From contig MKVN01000025.1 of the NCBI GenBank assembly GCA_001898855.1, positions 7,008 through 71,007 of the forward strand: a stretch of 64,000 nucleotides of DNA, read 5' to 3'. Each line of letters starts with the position of its first letter. Position 1 is the first letter of the stretch. Below the pieces are notes generated by a model. It did not search any database. It was not told the DNA's origin and saw nothing but the letters and a program-made list of their open reading frames with translations. This DNA comes from Micrococcales bacterium 73-13. GTDB taxonomy: Bacteria; Actinomycetota; Actinomycetes; Actinomycetales; Microbacteriaceae. The position numbers were made by a program, and so were the translations under genes. This document shows positions 55,909 through 64,000 of this stretch, one piece after another.

Positions 55909-56916
55909 GTGCGTACTCGGGAGGATCTGTCTCGGATGGATGGCAACGCCGCCGTGGGACCGCAGACGACGCTGACGATCCTCGACGACTACCAGTCCGT
56001 GGCGCTGGGCTGCGCGGACTGGTCGGACCTCGCCGTGCGACATCGGCTCGACGCGGTCCACGAGCACCTGACCGGGGACGCGCTGATCGAGCGGCTCGCG
56101 GACACCGAGGTCCTGATCGCCATGCGGGAGCGCACCGCGCTGCCCCGGACGCTGCTGGAGCGGCTGCCGGCGCTCCGGCTGATCGTCACCGCCGGCGCGA
56201 GGAACGCCGCCATCGACGTCGCCGCCGCGGACGAGCTGGGCATCGTCGTCTGCGGGACGCGGATGTCGAGCGACGTGGCGGTCCCCGAGCTCGTACTGGG
56301 CATGATGATCGCGCTGGCCCGCGGCTTCGTCGCCGAGGACGCCGCGATCCGCAGCGGCGGCTGGCAGCACACGGTCGGGGTCGAGCTCGCCGGATCGACC
56401 CTCGGGATCGTCGGCTTCGGGAAGCTGGGCCGGGCGGTCGCGCTGCTCGGGAGGGCGATGCGCATGGACGTGCTCGCGTGGAGTCGGAGCCTGACCGCGG
56501 ACGAGGCGGAGGCCTCGGGGGTGCGCGCCGCGCCGCTCGACGAGCTGGTCGCCGGGTCCCGGTTCGTCTCCATCCATCTGCCGCTCACCGATCGCACCGT
56601 CGGCCTGTTCGGAGCCGAGCAGATCCGCGGCATGCGATCGGACGCCTTCCTCGTCAACACCTCCCGCGGACCGATCGTGGACGAGGCCGCCCTGCTCGAC
56701 GCGCTCACGGAGGGGCGGATCGCGGGGGCCGGCATCGACGTCTACAGCACGGAGCCGCTGCCGGCCGAGCATCCGCTGCGCACCGCGCCGCGCACGCTGC
56801 TGCTGCCGCACCTCGGATACGTCACCCGCGGCAATCTCGAGCTGGTCTACCAGGACGCCGTCGCCGCGGTCGCCGCCTGGCACGCGGGCGAGCCGGAGCG
56901 GGTGATCCGACCGTGA
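55909..56916 (+). CDS. D-2-hydroxyacid dehydrogenase family protein
   Basis: 335 residues. The NAD-binding domain has STLGIVGFGKLGRAVALLGR, and the catalytic set is an arginine in FLVNTSRGPIVDEAALLDAL, a glutamate in GAGIDVYSTEPLPAEHPLR and the histidine in LLLPHLGYVTRGN. It reduces or oxidises a 2-hydroxy/2-oxo acid; the substrate is unknown. The GTG at 55909 has a well-spaced GAGGAA site. ATG at 55936 is an alternative that matches the family start equally well. First gene of the right-hand catabolic cluster. Confidence 0.85.
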   Translation: MRTREDLSRMDGNAAVGPQTTLTILDDYQSVALGCADWSDLAVRHRLDAVHEHLTGDALIERLADTEVLIAMRERTALPRTLLERLPALRLIVTAGARNAAIDVAAADELGIVVCGTRMSSDVAVPELVLGMMIALARGFVAEDAAIRSGGWQHTVGVELAGSTLGIVGFGKLGRAVALLGRAMRMDVLAWSRSLTADEAEASGVRAAPLDELVAGSRFVSIHLPLTDRTVGLFGAEQIRGMRSDAFLVNTSRGPIVDEAALLDALTEGRIAGAGIDVYSTEPLPAEHPLRTAPRTLLLPHLGYVTRGNLELVYQDAVAAVAAWHAGEPERVIRP

Positions 56917-57015
56917 TCGCCCCGCCCACCAGCCCGGGTCCCGATCCCACGTGATCATCGCCACGGGGCGCCCGACGACGAGGCGGTCGTCCCTCACACG
57001 AACTGGAGGCCGAGC

Positions 57016-58779
57016 ATGACCTTGACTCGAGAGCCCGACGCGCAGCGCGACGTGGCGGGCGAGCAGGAGCAGCCCTCGCGCGAGGCGGCCGGAAGACGGA
57101 CGAGCCCGCGCCGGCGCCCCTCGATCCTGCTCTGGGTGGTCCTCGTCGTCATGCTCGGCCTCGTCGGCGCCCCCATCGTCACGACGTTCATCGCCGCGTT
57201 CGCCTCCGGCACCCTCGGACTGCCGAAGACCACGTTCAGCCTCGACGCCATCTGGCGGACCTACTTCAGCGGGGAGCTGCTCTGGCCGCTGATCGCCACG
57301 CTGCTGCTCTCGGTCCTCGTCGCGGCGCTCGCGGTCGGCATCGGCGCGGCGGCCGCCTGGGTGGTCTCGCGGACCGACCTGCCGCGTCGCGGCCTGTTCG
57401 AGCTCGCGATCATCTCGCCGATCTTCGTCACGCCGTTCATCGGCACGATCGCCTGGCTCGTGCTGGCGTCGCCGCGAGCGGGCATGATCAACGTCAACCT
57501 GCGCTGGATGCTCGGCACGGACGCGACCTTCGTCGACATCATGACGCTGCCGGGCATCATCGCGATCATGGTGCTGTTCTTCGTGCCCTACGCCTATCTG
57601 CTCGTGTCCTCGGCGCTCAAGAACATGGACCCCTCGCTCGAGGAGGCCTCGCTCATGAACGGGCGCGGCACCTTCGCGACGATGTTCAAGGTGACCTTCC
57701 CGATCGCCCGGCCGGCGCTCGTGGCGGCGTTCTTCTTCATCGCGGTGCTGGCCACCGGCACGTTCACCGTGCCCCAGCTCCTCGGCGTCGACATGGGATT
57801 CCAGCCGCTCGCGGTGAAGGTCTACCGCGCCGTGACCGCGACGCCGGCCGATCCGGCCTTCGCCGCCGCGGTCGGCACGCTCATGTTCTGGTTCACCCTG
57901 GCCGGCATGTACTTCTACCGGCGCGCCATCAAGCATGCGAACCGCTACGTCACGGTCGGCGCGCGCGGGACCCGGCCGAGGCTGGTGCGACTGCGCTGGG
58001 TCAAGGCGCCGATCATCCTGCTCTTCACGATCTACGTGCTCCTCGCCGTCGTGCTGCCGTACGCGGCGCTGATCCTCATATCCTTCGCGCCGTACTCGAT
58101 CACCGACCTGCGGAAGATGGAGCTCTCCTTCGACAACTTCTTCGCGCTGGCCTCGGCGCCGGACATGATGTCCGCCATCGTCAACACCCTGCTGCTCGGC
58201 CTCATCGTGCCGACGGTGACGGTGCTCATCGGGCTCGCGGTCGGCTACGTCGTGAACCGGGAGCGCGGGAGGGTGGCCGCCTTCGTCGAGTACCTGGCCA
58301 CGCTGCCGCTGGCGATCCCTGGGATCGTCTTCGCCCTCGGCGTGGTGATGCTCTACATCCGGACGCCGCTCTACGCGACGCTCCCGATCATCGTCATCGG
58401 CCTCGTCGGCGTCTTCATACCCCATGCCGTTCGCTTCGCCAGCAACGGCATCATGCAGATCGACCGATCGCTCGAGGAGGCGGCGAGGATGTCCGGCGCC
58501 GGCAAGCTCCGGATGATCGGGACGATCACGGTGCCGCTGCTGCGGCCGGCGCTGCTGTCGGCCTGGATCCTGCTGTTCATCATCGCGTCCCGCGAGGTGA
58601 ACGAGACCGTGCTGCTCGCCTCGGTGAAGACGCGCCCGCTCGCCGTCATCGCCTGGAACTTCCTGTCGTCGGGCACGATCCAGCAGGCGGCGGCCGGCGG
58701 CCTGCTGCTCTCGGTCTTCATGCTCGTGGCGGTGCTCGTGGCGAGGTTCGTGTTCAGGACGAAGGTCAGCGCCATCTGA
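57016..58779 (+). CDS. Fused ABC transporter permease (FbpB/AfuB type)
   Basis: 587 residues carrying two BPD_transp_1 permease modules, about twelve membrane segments in all. The first EAA-type loop is SLEEASLMNGRGTFATMFKV and the second SLEEAARMSGAGKLRMIGTI, both contacting the ATPase. This arrangement is seen in iron(III), polyamine-like and organic-anion importers. GGAGG precedes the ATG. The ATPase gene follows after 17-41 bases depending on its start. No substrate-binding protein is encoded nearby, which is unusual for an importer. Confidence 0.88.
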   Translation: MTLTREPDAQRDVAGEQEQPSREAAGRRTSPRRRPSILLWVVLVVMLGLVGAPIVTTFIAAFASGTLGLPKTTFSLDAIWRTYFSGELLWPLIATLLLSVLVAALAVGIGAAAAWVVSRTDLPRRGLFELAIISPIFVTPFIGTIAWLVLASPRAGMINVNLRWMLGTDATFVDIMTLPGIIAIMVLFFVPYAYLLVSSALKNMDPSLEEASLMNGRGTFATMFKVTFPIARPALVAAFFFIAVLATGTFTVPQLLGVDMGFQPLAVKVYRAVTATPADPAFAAAVGTLMFWFTLAGMYFYRRAIKHANRYVTVGARGTRPRLVRLRWVKAPIILLFTIYVLLAVVLPYAALILISFAPYSITDLRKMELSFDNFFALASAPDMMSAIVNTLLLGLIVPTVTVLIGLAVGYVVNRERGRVAAFVEYLATLPLAIPGIVFALGVVMLYIRTPLYATLPIIVIGLVGVFIPHAVRFASNGIMQIDRSLEEAARMSGAGKLRMIGTITVPLLRPALLSAWILLFIIASREVNETVLLASVKTRPLAVIAWNFLSSGTIQQAAAGGLLLSVFMLVAVLVARFVFRTKVSAI

Positions 58780-58820
58780 GCCGGCGCATCCGGCCCATGG
58801 AAACGAATAGAGGGATCCAC

Positions 58821-59987
58821 GTGCAATCAGACTCGATCGATATGGTGACCGAGACCGGCGCCGCCGACCCCGTCGCCGACCGTCCTACGGCGGACTTGGA
58901 CGCGCACGGCGCGAGCCTCGTCGTCAAGGACCTCCGGGTCAAGTACGGCGGCGTGGAGGCCGTCCACGGAATCAGCTTCTCGATCCGTCCGGGCGGCTTC
59001 CTGACGCTGCTCGGGCCCTCGGGCTGCGGCAAGAGCACCACCCTCCGCTGCATCGCCGGTCTGGAGCCGCCGTCCGGCGGCTCGATCGAGGTCGCCGGCG
59101 AGACGATCGCGACGGTGAGCAGGCAGACGCCGCCCGAGAAGCGCGGCATCAACATGGTGTTCCAGTCGTACGCCGTCTGGCCCCACATGACGGTCGCGAA
59201 GAACGTCAGCTACGGCCTGCGGGGCATCCCGAAGGACGAGATCAGGGACCGCACCGCCGCGGTCCTCGATCTCGTCGGGCTCAGCCGCTTCGCGGACCGG
59301 TACGGGACGGAGCTGAGCGGCGGCCAGCAGCAGCGCGTGGCGCTGGCCCGCGCGATCGTCACCCGCCCGAGGCTCATCCTGTTCGACGAGCCGCTGAGCA
59401 ACCTCGACGCCGGCCTGCGCGAGGAGATGCGCTACGAGCTGCTGGAGCTGCAGCGCACGGTCGGCGTGACGAGCGTCTACGTCACGCATGACCAGACCGA
59501 GGCCATGTCGATGTCCGACCACGTCGTCCTCATGAACGAGGGCTTCATCGAGCAGGCCGACCGGCCGCGCGAGATCTATCGACGGCCGCGGACCGAGTTC
59601 GCCGCGTCCTTCCTCGGGCACGCCAATCTCATCACCGGCGTGCTCGACGCGGCCGGCAGCCGGCTGACGGCGAGCGACGCGGACATCGTCGCCGTCGCCG
59701 AGGAGGCGCTGCCCGGCTCCGCCGGCGAGCCGGCCTCCGCCGTGGTGCGCGCCGAGCGGATCCACCTCGGCGCGGCGGCCGAGGGGCTCGACAACGTCTG
59801 GTCCGGACGGGTGGAGCACGTGTCCTTCCTCGGCCGCTACCTCGACGTCATGGTGCGCGTCGGCGGAGTGCCGCTGCGCGTCGAGGTCCGCGACGGCCTG
59901 CCGCTCGAGGAGGGGCAGGCGATCGCCGTCGGGGTCCGTGCGGCGGACGTGCACTTCGTCCCCCGCGCCGAGCGGCCCGAGCAGTGA
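58821..59987 (+). CDS. ABC transporter ATP-binding protein (PotA/FbpC type)
   Basis: 388 residues from a GTG preceded by AGAGGGATCC; an ATG at 58797 adds eight residues but lacks a ribosome site. Motifs are TLLGPSGCGKSTTLRCIAG (Walker A), NMVFQSYAVWPHMTVAKNV (Q-loop), LSGGQQQRVALARAIV (signature), LILFDEPLSNLDAGLREEM (Walker B) and VYVTHDQTEAMSMSD (H-loop). A C-terminal TOBE_2 domain (about 300-385) follows. It powers the fused permease encoded just upstream. Confidence 0.92.
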   Translation: MQSDSIDMVTETGAADPVADRPTADLDAHGASLVVKDLRVKYGGVEAVHGISFSIRPGGFLTLLGPSGCGKSTTLRCIAGLEPPSGGSIEVAGETIATVSRQTPPEKRGINMVFQSYAVWPHMTVAKNVSYGLRGIPKDEIRDRTAAVLDLVGLSRFADRYGTELSGGQQQRVALARAIVTRPRLILFDEPLSNLDAGLREEMRYELLELQRTVGVTSVYVTHDQTEAMSMSDHVVLMNEGFIEQADRPREIYRRPRTEFAASFLGHANLITGVLDAAGSRLTASDADIVAVAEEALPGSAGEPASAVVRAERIHLGAAAEGLDNVWSGRVEHVSFLGRYLDVMVRVGGVPLRVEVRDGLPLEEGQAIAVGVRAADVHFVPRAERPEQ

Positions 59988-60034
59988 GCGGTCCCCGCCG
60001 CATCACAGGAGCGCCAGGAAGGTCATCCCGAGCA

Positions 60035-61213
60035 ATGCCGACCGAGAAGCAGATCGATCTCTCCCCCCTGTTCCAGCCGCTGACGATCCGCGGCATGACG
60101 CTGCGGAACCGGTTCATCCTGCCCGCCATGCAGCGCAAGTGGTGCACGGACGGGCGCCCCGAACCGCATCTCGTCGAGTACTACCGGCGGATCGCGGCGG
60201 GCGGGACGGCCCTCATCACGACCGAGGCGCTCATGGTCGATCACCCCTCGGCGACCCAGGTGCCGCACTACGGCTGGCTCACCGAGCAGACGAAGGACGG
60301 CTGGAGGGAGTGCGTCGAAGCGGTCGCGGCCGAGGGCGCGAGCTTCATGCCCCAGGTCTTCCACGAGGGGGCCATCCGCAAGGAGGGCGGCGACGGCCCG
60401 CTCGCCGCGTATCCGACGCTCAGCCCGTCCGGCCTCGCGGCGCCGGGCACCCCGGCGGGCCGGGCGGCGACGATCGACGAGGTGCGCGACATCCGCGACG
60501 CCTTCATCGGGTCGGCGCTGCTGGCCGAGGAGATCGGCGCGGCGGGGGTCGAGGTGCACGCCTGCCACGGGTACCTCCTCGACCAGTTCCTCTGGAAGGG
60601 CACCAACCGCCGTCAGGACGAGTACGGCGGTGAGGACATTCGCGACCGGCTGCGGATCCACCGCGAGATCGTCGAGGGGATCCGCGCGGCGGTGAGCGAC
60701 GACTTCGTCATCTCGTTCCGCTTCTCGCAGTGGAAGGAGATCGACTACGGCGCGAAGAACTTCGAGACGCCCGAGGAGCTGCAGACCCTCGTGTCGATCA
60801 TGGAGGAGGCCGGAGTCGACCTGCTGCACCCGTCGAATCGCCGGTTCTGGCTCCCGGAATGGCCGGACCTGGATCCCGAGCTGAGCATCACGGGCTGGAC
60901 CAAGCGGTTCAGCCGCGTCCCGGTCGCGGCCGTCGGCAGCGTGGGGCTCGACACCGACGTCATGGACAACCTTCGCGGCGCGGAGGCGCACAACGCGGGA
61001 CTGCCGTCGTTCGCCGAGATGCTCCGCCGGTTCGAACGCGGCGACTTCGACCTGATCGCGGTGGGACGGGGGCAGATCGGCGATCCGAACTGGGTCCGGA
61101 AGGCGGCCGAGGGCGCGATCACGGAGATCCGCCCGTTCACCCGCGCGGACCTGCGCACGCACGACCCGAGCGAGAGCCGGGTGCTCAAGCTGGCCGCCGG
61201 CGCACGCGACTAG
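60035..61213 (+). CDS. OYE-family NADH:flavin oxidoreductase
   Basis: 392 residues, TIM-barrel FMN enzyme. It begins LSPLFQPLTIRGMTLRNRFI and has MPQVFHEGAIRKEGG where relatives carry Q-L-x-H-x-G-R, the active-site pair in AAGVEVHACHGYLLDQFLWK (His-x-x-His), TNRRQDEYGGEDIRDRLRIH and the late FMN-phosphate region FDLIAVGRGQIGDPNWVRKA. There is no C-terminal 4Fe-4S/pyridine-nucleotide domain. It probably reduces an activated C=C bond. The ATG at 60035 is chosen; a GTG at 59984 overlapping the ATPase stop is an alternative. Confidence 0.87.
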   Translation: MPTEKQIDLSPLFQPLTIRGMTLRNRFILPAMQRKWCTDGRPEPHLVEYYRRIAAGGTALITTEALMVDHPSATQVPHYGWLTEQTKDGWRECVEAVAAEGASFMPQVFHEGAIRKEGGDGPLAAYPTLSPSGLAAPGTPAGRAATIDEVRDIRDAFIGSALLAEEIGAAGVEVHACHGYLLDQFLWKGTNRRQDEYGGEDIRDRLRIHREIVEGIRAAVSDDFVISFRFSQWKEIDYGAKNFETPEELQTLVSIMEEAGVDLLHPSNRRFWLPEWPDLDPELSITGWTKRFSRVPVAAVGSVGLDTDVMDNLRGAEAHNAGLPSFAEMLRRFERGDFDLIAVGRGQIGDPNWVRKAAEGAITEIRPFTRADLRTHDPSESRVLKLAAGARD

Positions 61214-61232
61214 CACGAACGAGGAGGATCGG

Positions 61233-62108
61233 ATGAAGGTGACGCTGGGCGTCGACACCCTGAGCTATCACTGCCGGCTGGTGGCCGGCGACGTCACGCT
61301 GACGGAGGTCGTGGAGGACGCGGCCGATCTCGGATTCGAGTTCGTCCAGCTCAACGCCGTCCACTTCCGCGACCACTCGGACACTCAGCTCGACGCGCTC
61401 CTGCGTCGTGCGGAGGGGCTCGGGCTGCGGCTCGCCCTCGCGGGCGACGTCGTCGGCGTGGCCGCGCGCGGCGACACCGTCGAGGATGGCGCCTCGCGCG
61501 TCCGCGGCTGGATCGCGCAGGCGCAGCGGATCGGCAGCCCCTACGCGCGGATGTCGTCCGGCTTCTACCGGGCGGAGCTCGCGGGCAGGCCCGAGCTGAT
61601 CCGCGCCGAGCAGGACTATCTCATCCGAGCGCTCTCGCTCGCGGCCGACTCGAACGACTCCGGCGTGCAGATCCTGCTCGAGAACCACTCGGACTTCACC
61701 CCGGAGGAGTACGTCGGCATCGTCGACGCGGTCGGGCACGAACGGGTGGGCGTCTTCCTCGACGTCATCAACCCGATCAGCGTGATGGCCGACCCGCTGT
61801 CGACCGTCGAGCTGCTCTTCCCGTGGGCGCCCGCCGGGCACGTGAAGGACTATCGGATGGAGTCGAGGTACGTCGCAGACGGGTTCCATCGCCGCGGGTT
61901 CGAGATCCAGTGGTGCTACCCGGGCGAGGGCGTCGCGGATCTGCCGGCGCTGCTCGGCGTCATCGCGGGGTCCGACCGCGGCGGCGAGTACCTGCTGTCG
62001 ATCGAGGGCCTCGACAATCGGGAGCGCGTCGCCGACCAGCGTCCGCGACTGACCGCCTCCCGGGATCTGCTGCGCGGCCTGGTGGGGACGAGGGAGGCCG
62101 CGGCATGA
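61233..62108 (+). CDS. Sugar phosphate isomerase/epimerase-like TIM-barrel protein
   Basis: 291 residues of the xylose-isomerase-like/AP-endonuclease-2 superfamily. It starts VTLGVDTLSYHCRLVAGDVT. Metal-site candidates are the glutamate of VQILLENHSDFTPEEYVGIV, the aspartate of RVGVFLDVINPISVMADP, the histidine of GHVKDYRMESRY and the final glutamate of YLLSIEGLDNRE. GAGGAGG precedes the ATG. The next gene overlaps its stop, so it acts in the same pathway as the SDR. Substrate unknown. Confidence 0.82.
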   Translation: MKVTLGVDTLSYHCRLVAGDVTLTEVVEDAADLGFEFVQLNAVHFRDHSDTQLDALLRRAEGLGLRLALAGDVVGVAARGDTVEDGASRVRGWIAQAQRIGSPYARMSSGFYRAELAGRPELIRAEQDYLIRALSLAADSNDSGVQILLENHSDFTPEEYVGIVDAVGHERVGVFLDVINPISVMADPLSTVELLFPWAPAGHVKDYRMESRYVADGFHRRGFEIQWCYPGEGVADLPALLGVIAGSDRGGEYLLSIEGLDNRERVADQRPRLTASRDLLRGLVGTREAAA

Positions 62109-62884
62109 GCGAGGAGGTCGGAACGCTCGAGGGCAGGGTGGCCATCGTCACGGGCGCCGGATCGCGCACCGAGGGCATCGGGACGGGGCGCGCCGCGACG
62201 ATCACGCTCGCGCGGGCCGGGGTGCGCGTCCTCGCGGTGGACCGCGACCTCGGCGCGGCGGAGCACACCGCCGAGCTGGCCGGTCCCGACGCCGCCGAGA
62301 TCCTGCCGTTCGTCGCCGACGTCACCGACGCCGCGTCCTGCCGGGCGATGGTGGACGCCGCGCTCGAGCGCTGGGGACGGCTCGACATCCTCAACAACAA
62401 CCTCGGCACCGAGGGCCCGGGCACGGTGCTCACCGATTGGGAGGGCTGGGAGCGCGCGATCGCGCTGAACGTGCGCACCGCCGTCCTCGCGAGCGCCGCG
62501 GCGATCCCGCACCTGCCGGCCGGCGGCAGCATCGTCAACACCTCGTCCATCGCGGCGACCCGGCCCCGCGGCATCACCCCCTACTCGACGACCAAGGGCG
62601 CGATCATCGCCCTCACCAAGTCGATGGCGCTCGACCACGCCGCGCAGGGCGTGCGCGTGAACTGCATCGCGCCCGGCCCGATCTACACCCCGATGTCGGC
62701 CGAGGGGATGACCCCCGAGCTCCGCCGGCGCCGTCAGGAGGCCTCGCCGCTGCGCACGGAGGGCGACGCCTGGGACGTCGCGCGAGCGCTGCGATTCCTC
62801 GTCTCCGATGATGCGCGCTGGATCACCGGCGTGGTCCTCCTGGTCGACGGAGGTGTCTCGCTGCAGAGCCCGGCACGGGGATAA
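62105..62884 (+). CDS. SDR-family oxidoreductase
   Basis: A 259-residue short-chain dehydrogenase. The cofactor loop is VAIVTGAGSRTEGIGTGRAA, slightly longer than the usual TGxxxGxG. The D-R in LAVDRDLGAA suggests NAD preference, NNN occurs in LDILNNNLGTEG, and the catalytic Ser-Tyr-Lys is in NTSSIAATRPRGITPYSTTKGAIIAL. Full length, start overlapping the previous stop (ATGA). Substrate unknown. Confidence 0.92.
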   Translation: MSEEVGTLEGRVAIVTGAGSRTEGIGTGRAATITLARAGVRVLAVDRDLGAAEHTAELAGPDAAEILPFVADVTDAASCRAMVDAALERWGRLDILNNNLGTEGPGTVLTDWEGWERAIALNVRTAVLASAAAIPHLPAGGSIVNTSSIAATRPRGITPYSTTKGAIIALTKSMALDHAAQGVRVNCIAPGPIYTPMSAEGMTPELRRRRQEASPLRTEGDAWDVARALRFLVSDDARWITGVVLLVDGGVSLQSPARG

Positions 62885-62894
62885 TGGTCCCGAG

Positions 62895-63695
62895 ATGAGC
62901 CAGGTGCCGACGCGACAGCCGACGCGGATCCAGTCCGTGAGCAAGGCCGCGCGGCTGCTCATGCTCGTCGCCTCCGACCCGGAGCGGGGGTGGAAGGCCC
63001 GGGTGATCGCGAGCGAGATGGGCGCGACCCTGCCGAGCACCTACCATCTGGTGAACACGCTCGTCGACGCCGGCCTGCTCAGCGTCGACGAGGAGGGCCG
63101 CTACTCCCTCGGCATCGGGGTCGCCCGCCTCGCCGCCGCCTACTACGAGCAGCGCGTCCCGCCGCCGGAGATCCTCGGGCCGCTGCGGCGCCTGGTGCAG
63201 CGCACCGGCGAGACCTCCTACTTCAGCGCCTGGCGCAACGGCGACATGGAGATCATCGTGGACCTCCGCGGCACCCGGCCCGCCCGCGTCGTCGAGCTCC
63301 ACGCCGGCTTCCACGGCGCCGCCCATGCGCGCGCCTCCGGCAAGGTGCTGCTCGCCTTCGGCACGGCGGACCAGCGCGACCGCTATTTCGAGTCCATCGG
63401 CCTGACGGCCAAGACCGCGCGGACCATCACGGACCCCGACGTGCTGCGGCGGACGCTGGACCGGGTGCGCGCCGAGGGCTTCGGGGCCGAGCACGGAGAG
63501 CTGTTCGAGGGCGTGGGCTGCCTGTCGGTGCCGGTCGCCGACGACGACGTCCTGTACGGCGCCTACACGATCTCCGCGCCGCTCGCCCGGATGGAGAGCA
63601 ACCACGCCGAGTACCTCCAGGAGCTCCGGGCGTCCGCCGCGGACGCGGTCACCCGCATCCGCTCGCACGTCCAGCCGGAGGACGACCAGGGCTGA
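62895..63695 (+). CDS. IclR-family transcriptional regulator
   Basis: 266 residues. The N-terminal winged helix (about 15-75) is RIQSVSKAARLLMLVASDPE and ARVIASEMGATLPSTYHLVNTLVDAGLLS. The C-terminal IclR ligand domain contains ELHAGFHGAAHARASGKVLLAF and GCLSVPVADDDVLYGAYTIS. It lies ten bases after the SDR gene and is the natural regulator of the right-hand cluster. It could also act on the galB palindrome, which is speculative. Confidence 0.92.
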   Translation: MSQVPTRQPTRIQSVSKAARLLMLVASDPERGWKARVIASEMGATLPSTYHLVNTLVDAGLLSVDEEGRYSLGIGVARLAAAYYEQRVPPPEILGPLRRLVQRTGETSYFSAWRNGDMEIIVDLRGTRPARVVELHAGFHGAAHARASGKVLLAFGTADQRDRYFESIGLTAKTARTITDPDVLRRTLDRVRAEGFGAEHGELFEGVGCLSVPVADDDVLYGAYTISAPLARMESNHAEYLQELRASAADAVTRIRSHVQPEDDQG

Positions 63696-63725
63696 ACGGC
63701 CGGGCGACGACCTCGGCCCGCTCCG

Positions 63726-64000
63726 TCAGGGGTGCTCAAGGATGCGGCGAGGGTTCTCGACCATCATGAGCGCGATGTCCTCCTCGGACACGCCGCGCTC
63801 CCGCAGCGCGGGCAGGACGATGTCCGGCACGCAGCGGAAGTGCCAGTCCGCGAAGACCTCCGAATGCCGGATCTCGGCCGGGACGCCGTCGGAGTGCACG
63901 TTCGTGTCGTGCGAGAGCACGATCCGGCCGGCCAGGCCGCGCTCGCACAGCGTCGCGACCGTCCGGATCCGGTCCTCCAGCGGCAGGCTCGGCTCGTGGC
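63726..64000 (-). CDS. Phosphotriesterase-family hydrolase, C-terminal fragment
   Basis: The last 91 codons of a gene entering from the right edge. The readable end includes LEDRIRTVATLCERGLAGRI, VLSHDTNVHSDGVPAEIRHS, DIVLPALRERGVSEEDIALM and MVENPRRILEHP. The SHD motif holds the metal-binding aspartate of the phosphotriesterase (PTE) family, and the ENPRRIL ending is typical of it. Many members are lactonases. It is convergent with the iclR gene and probably belongs to the same catabolic cluster. Confidence 0.8.
   Translation of the reverse strand, partial: HEPSLPLEDRIRTVATLCERGLAGRIVLSHDTNVHSDGVPAEIRHSEVFADWHFRCVPDIVLPALRERGVSEEDIALMMVENPRRILEHP

Overview
The window is a GC-rich actinobacterial chromosome segment. 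GTG starts are frequent, reading frames are tightly overlapped, many promoters sit 6-9 nt from the start codon, and there are a Kgd-type 2-oxoglutarate enzyme, a SigR/RsrA pair, GuaB1, a DUF222-HNH protein behind an actinobacterial SOS box and a LAxTG sortase substrate. The gene content and order point to the Micrococcales, most likely the Microbacteriaceae; this is inferred from gene content only.

Region 1 (1-11.0 kb, minus strand) is the conserved block argS - (acetyltransferase) - lysA - hom - thrC - thrB - rho - prfA - prmC - Sua5. Its striking feature is the rho position: the protein there keeps the RNA-binding domain but has a damaged P-loop, lacks the catalytic glutamate and is cut off before the arginine finger.

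Region 2 (11.1-40.9 kb) is mostly housekeeping: a MarR/MFS efflux pair, tRNA-Arg(CCG), an ABC-F ATPase, a TetR-controlled small exporter, NhaA, glycerate kinase, a cysteine desulfurase, GlgX and NnrD, two CNNM/CBS membrane proteins, a sortase substrate, GuaB1, an SOS-controlled HNH protein, Kgd, SigR/RsrA, and aroA-rsgA-hisN-lipoprotein.

Region 3 (40.9-55.1 kb) is the highlight: an apparently complete route for O-methylated gallate-type aromatic acids, such as syringate, into central metabolism. Two paralogous LigM/DesA-type tetrahydrofolate-dependent O-demethylases (42760-44178 and 53679-55082) are accompanied by C1 recycling genes (metF, purU, a core MetE-like methyltransferase), a PadR regulator and a lower pathway operon galB-galC-galD. 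That operon ends in a type I (VOC-fold) extradiol dioxygenase, where a class II LigAB-type gallate dioxygenase would be expected. Identical inverted repeats (AATACCTAT-N4-ATAGGTATT) stand before both O-demethylase units and link them into one regulon; the PadR protein is the obvious candidate regulator. A transporter, a small regulatory subunit and a two-component system (46.1-49.9 kb) are interleaved.

Region 4 (55.1-64.0 kb) looks like a second catabolic island of unknown substrate: flavin reductase, D-2-hydroxyacid dehydrogenase, a fused ABC permease plus ATPase without a visible binding protein, an OYE-family flavoprotein, a TIM-barrel isomerase-like protein, an SDR, an IclR regulator and the end of a phosphotriesterase-family hydrolase. 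No transposase, integrase, CRISPR array or rRNA was seen. No gene-free stretch exceeds about 300 bases; the largest (30696-30922, 32228-32467, 55692-55908) are described as features.
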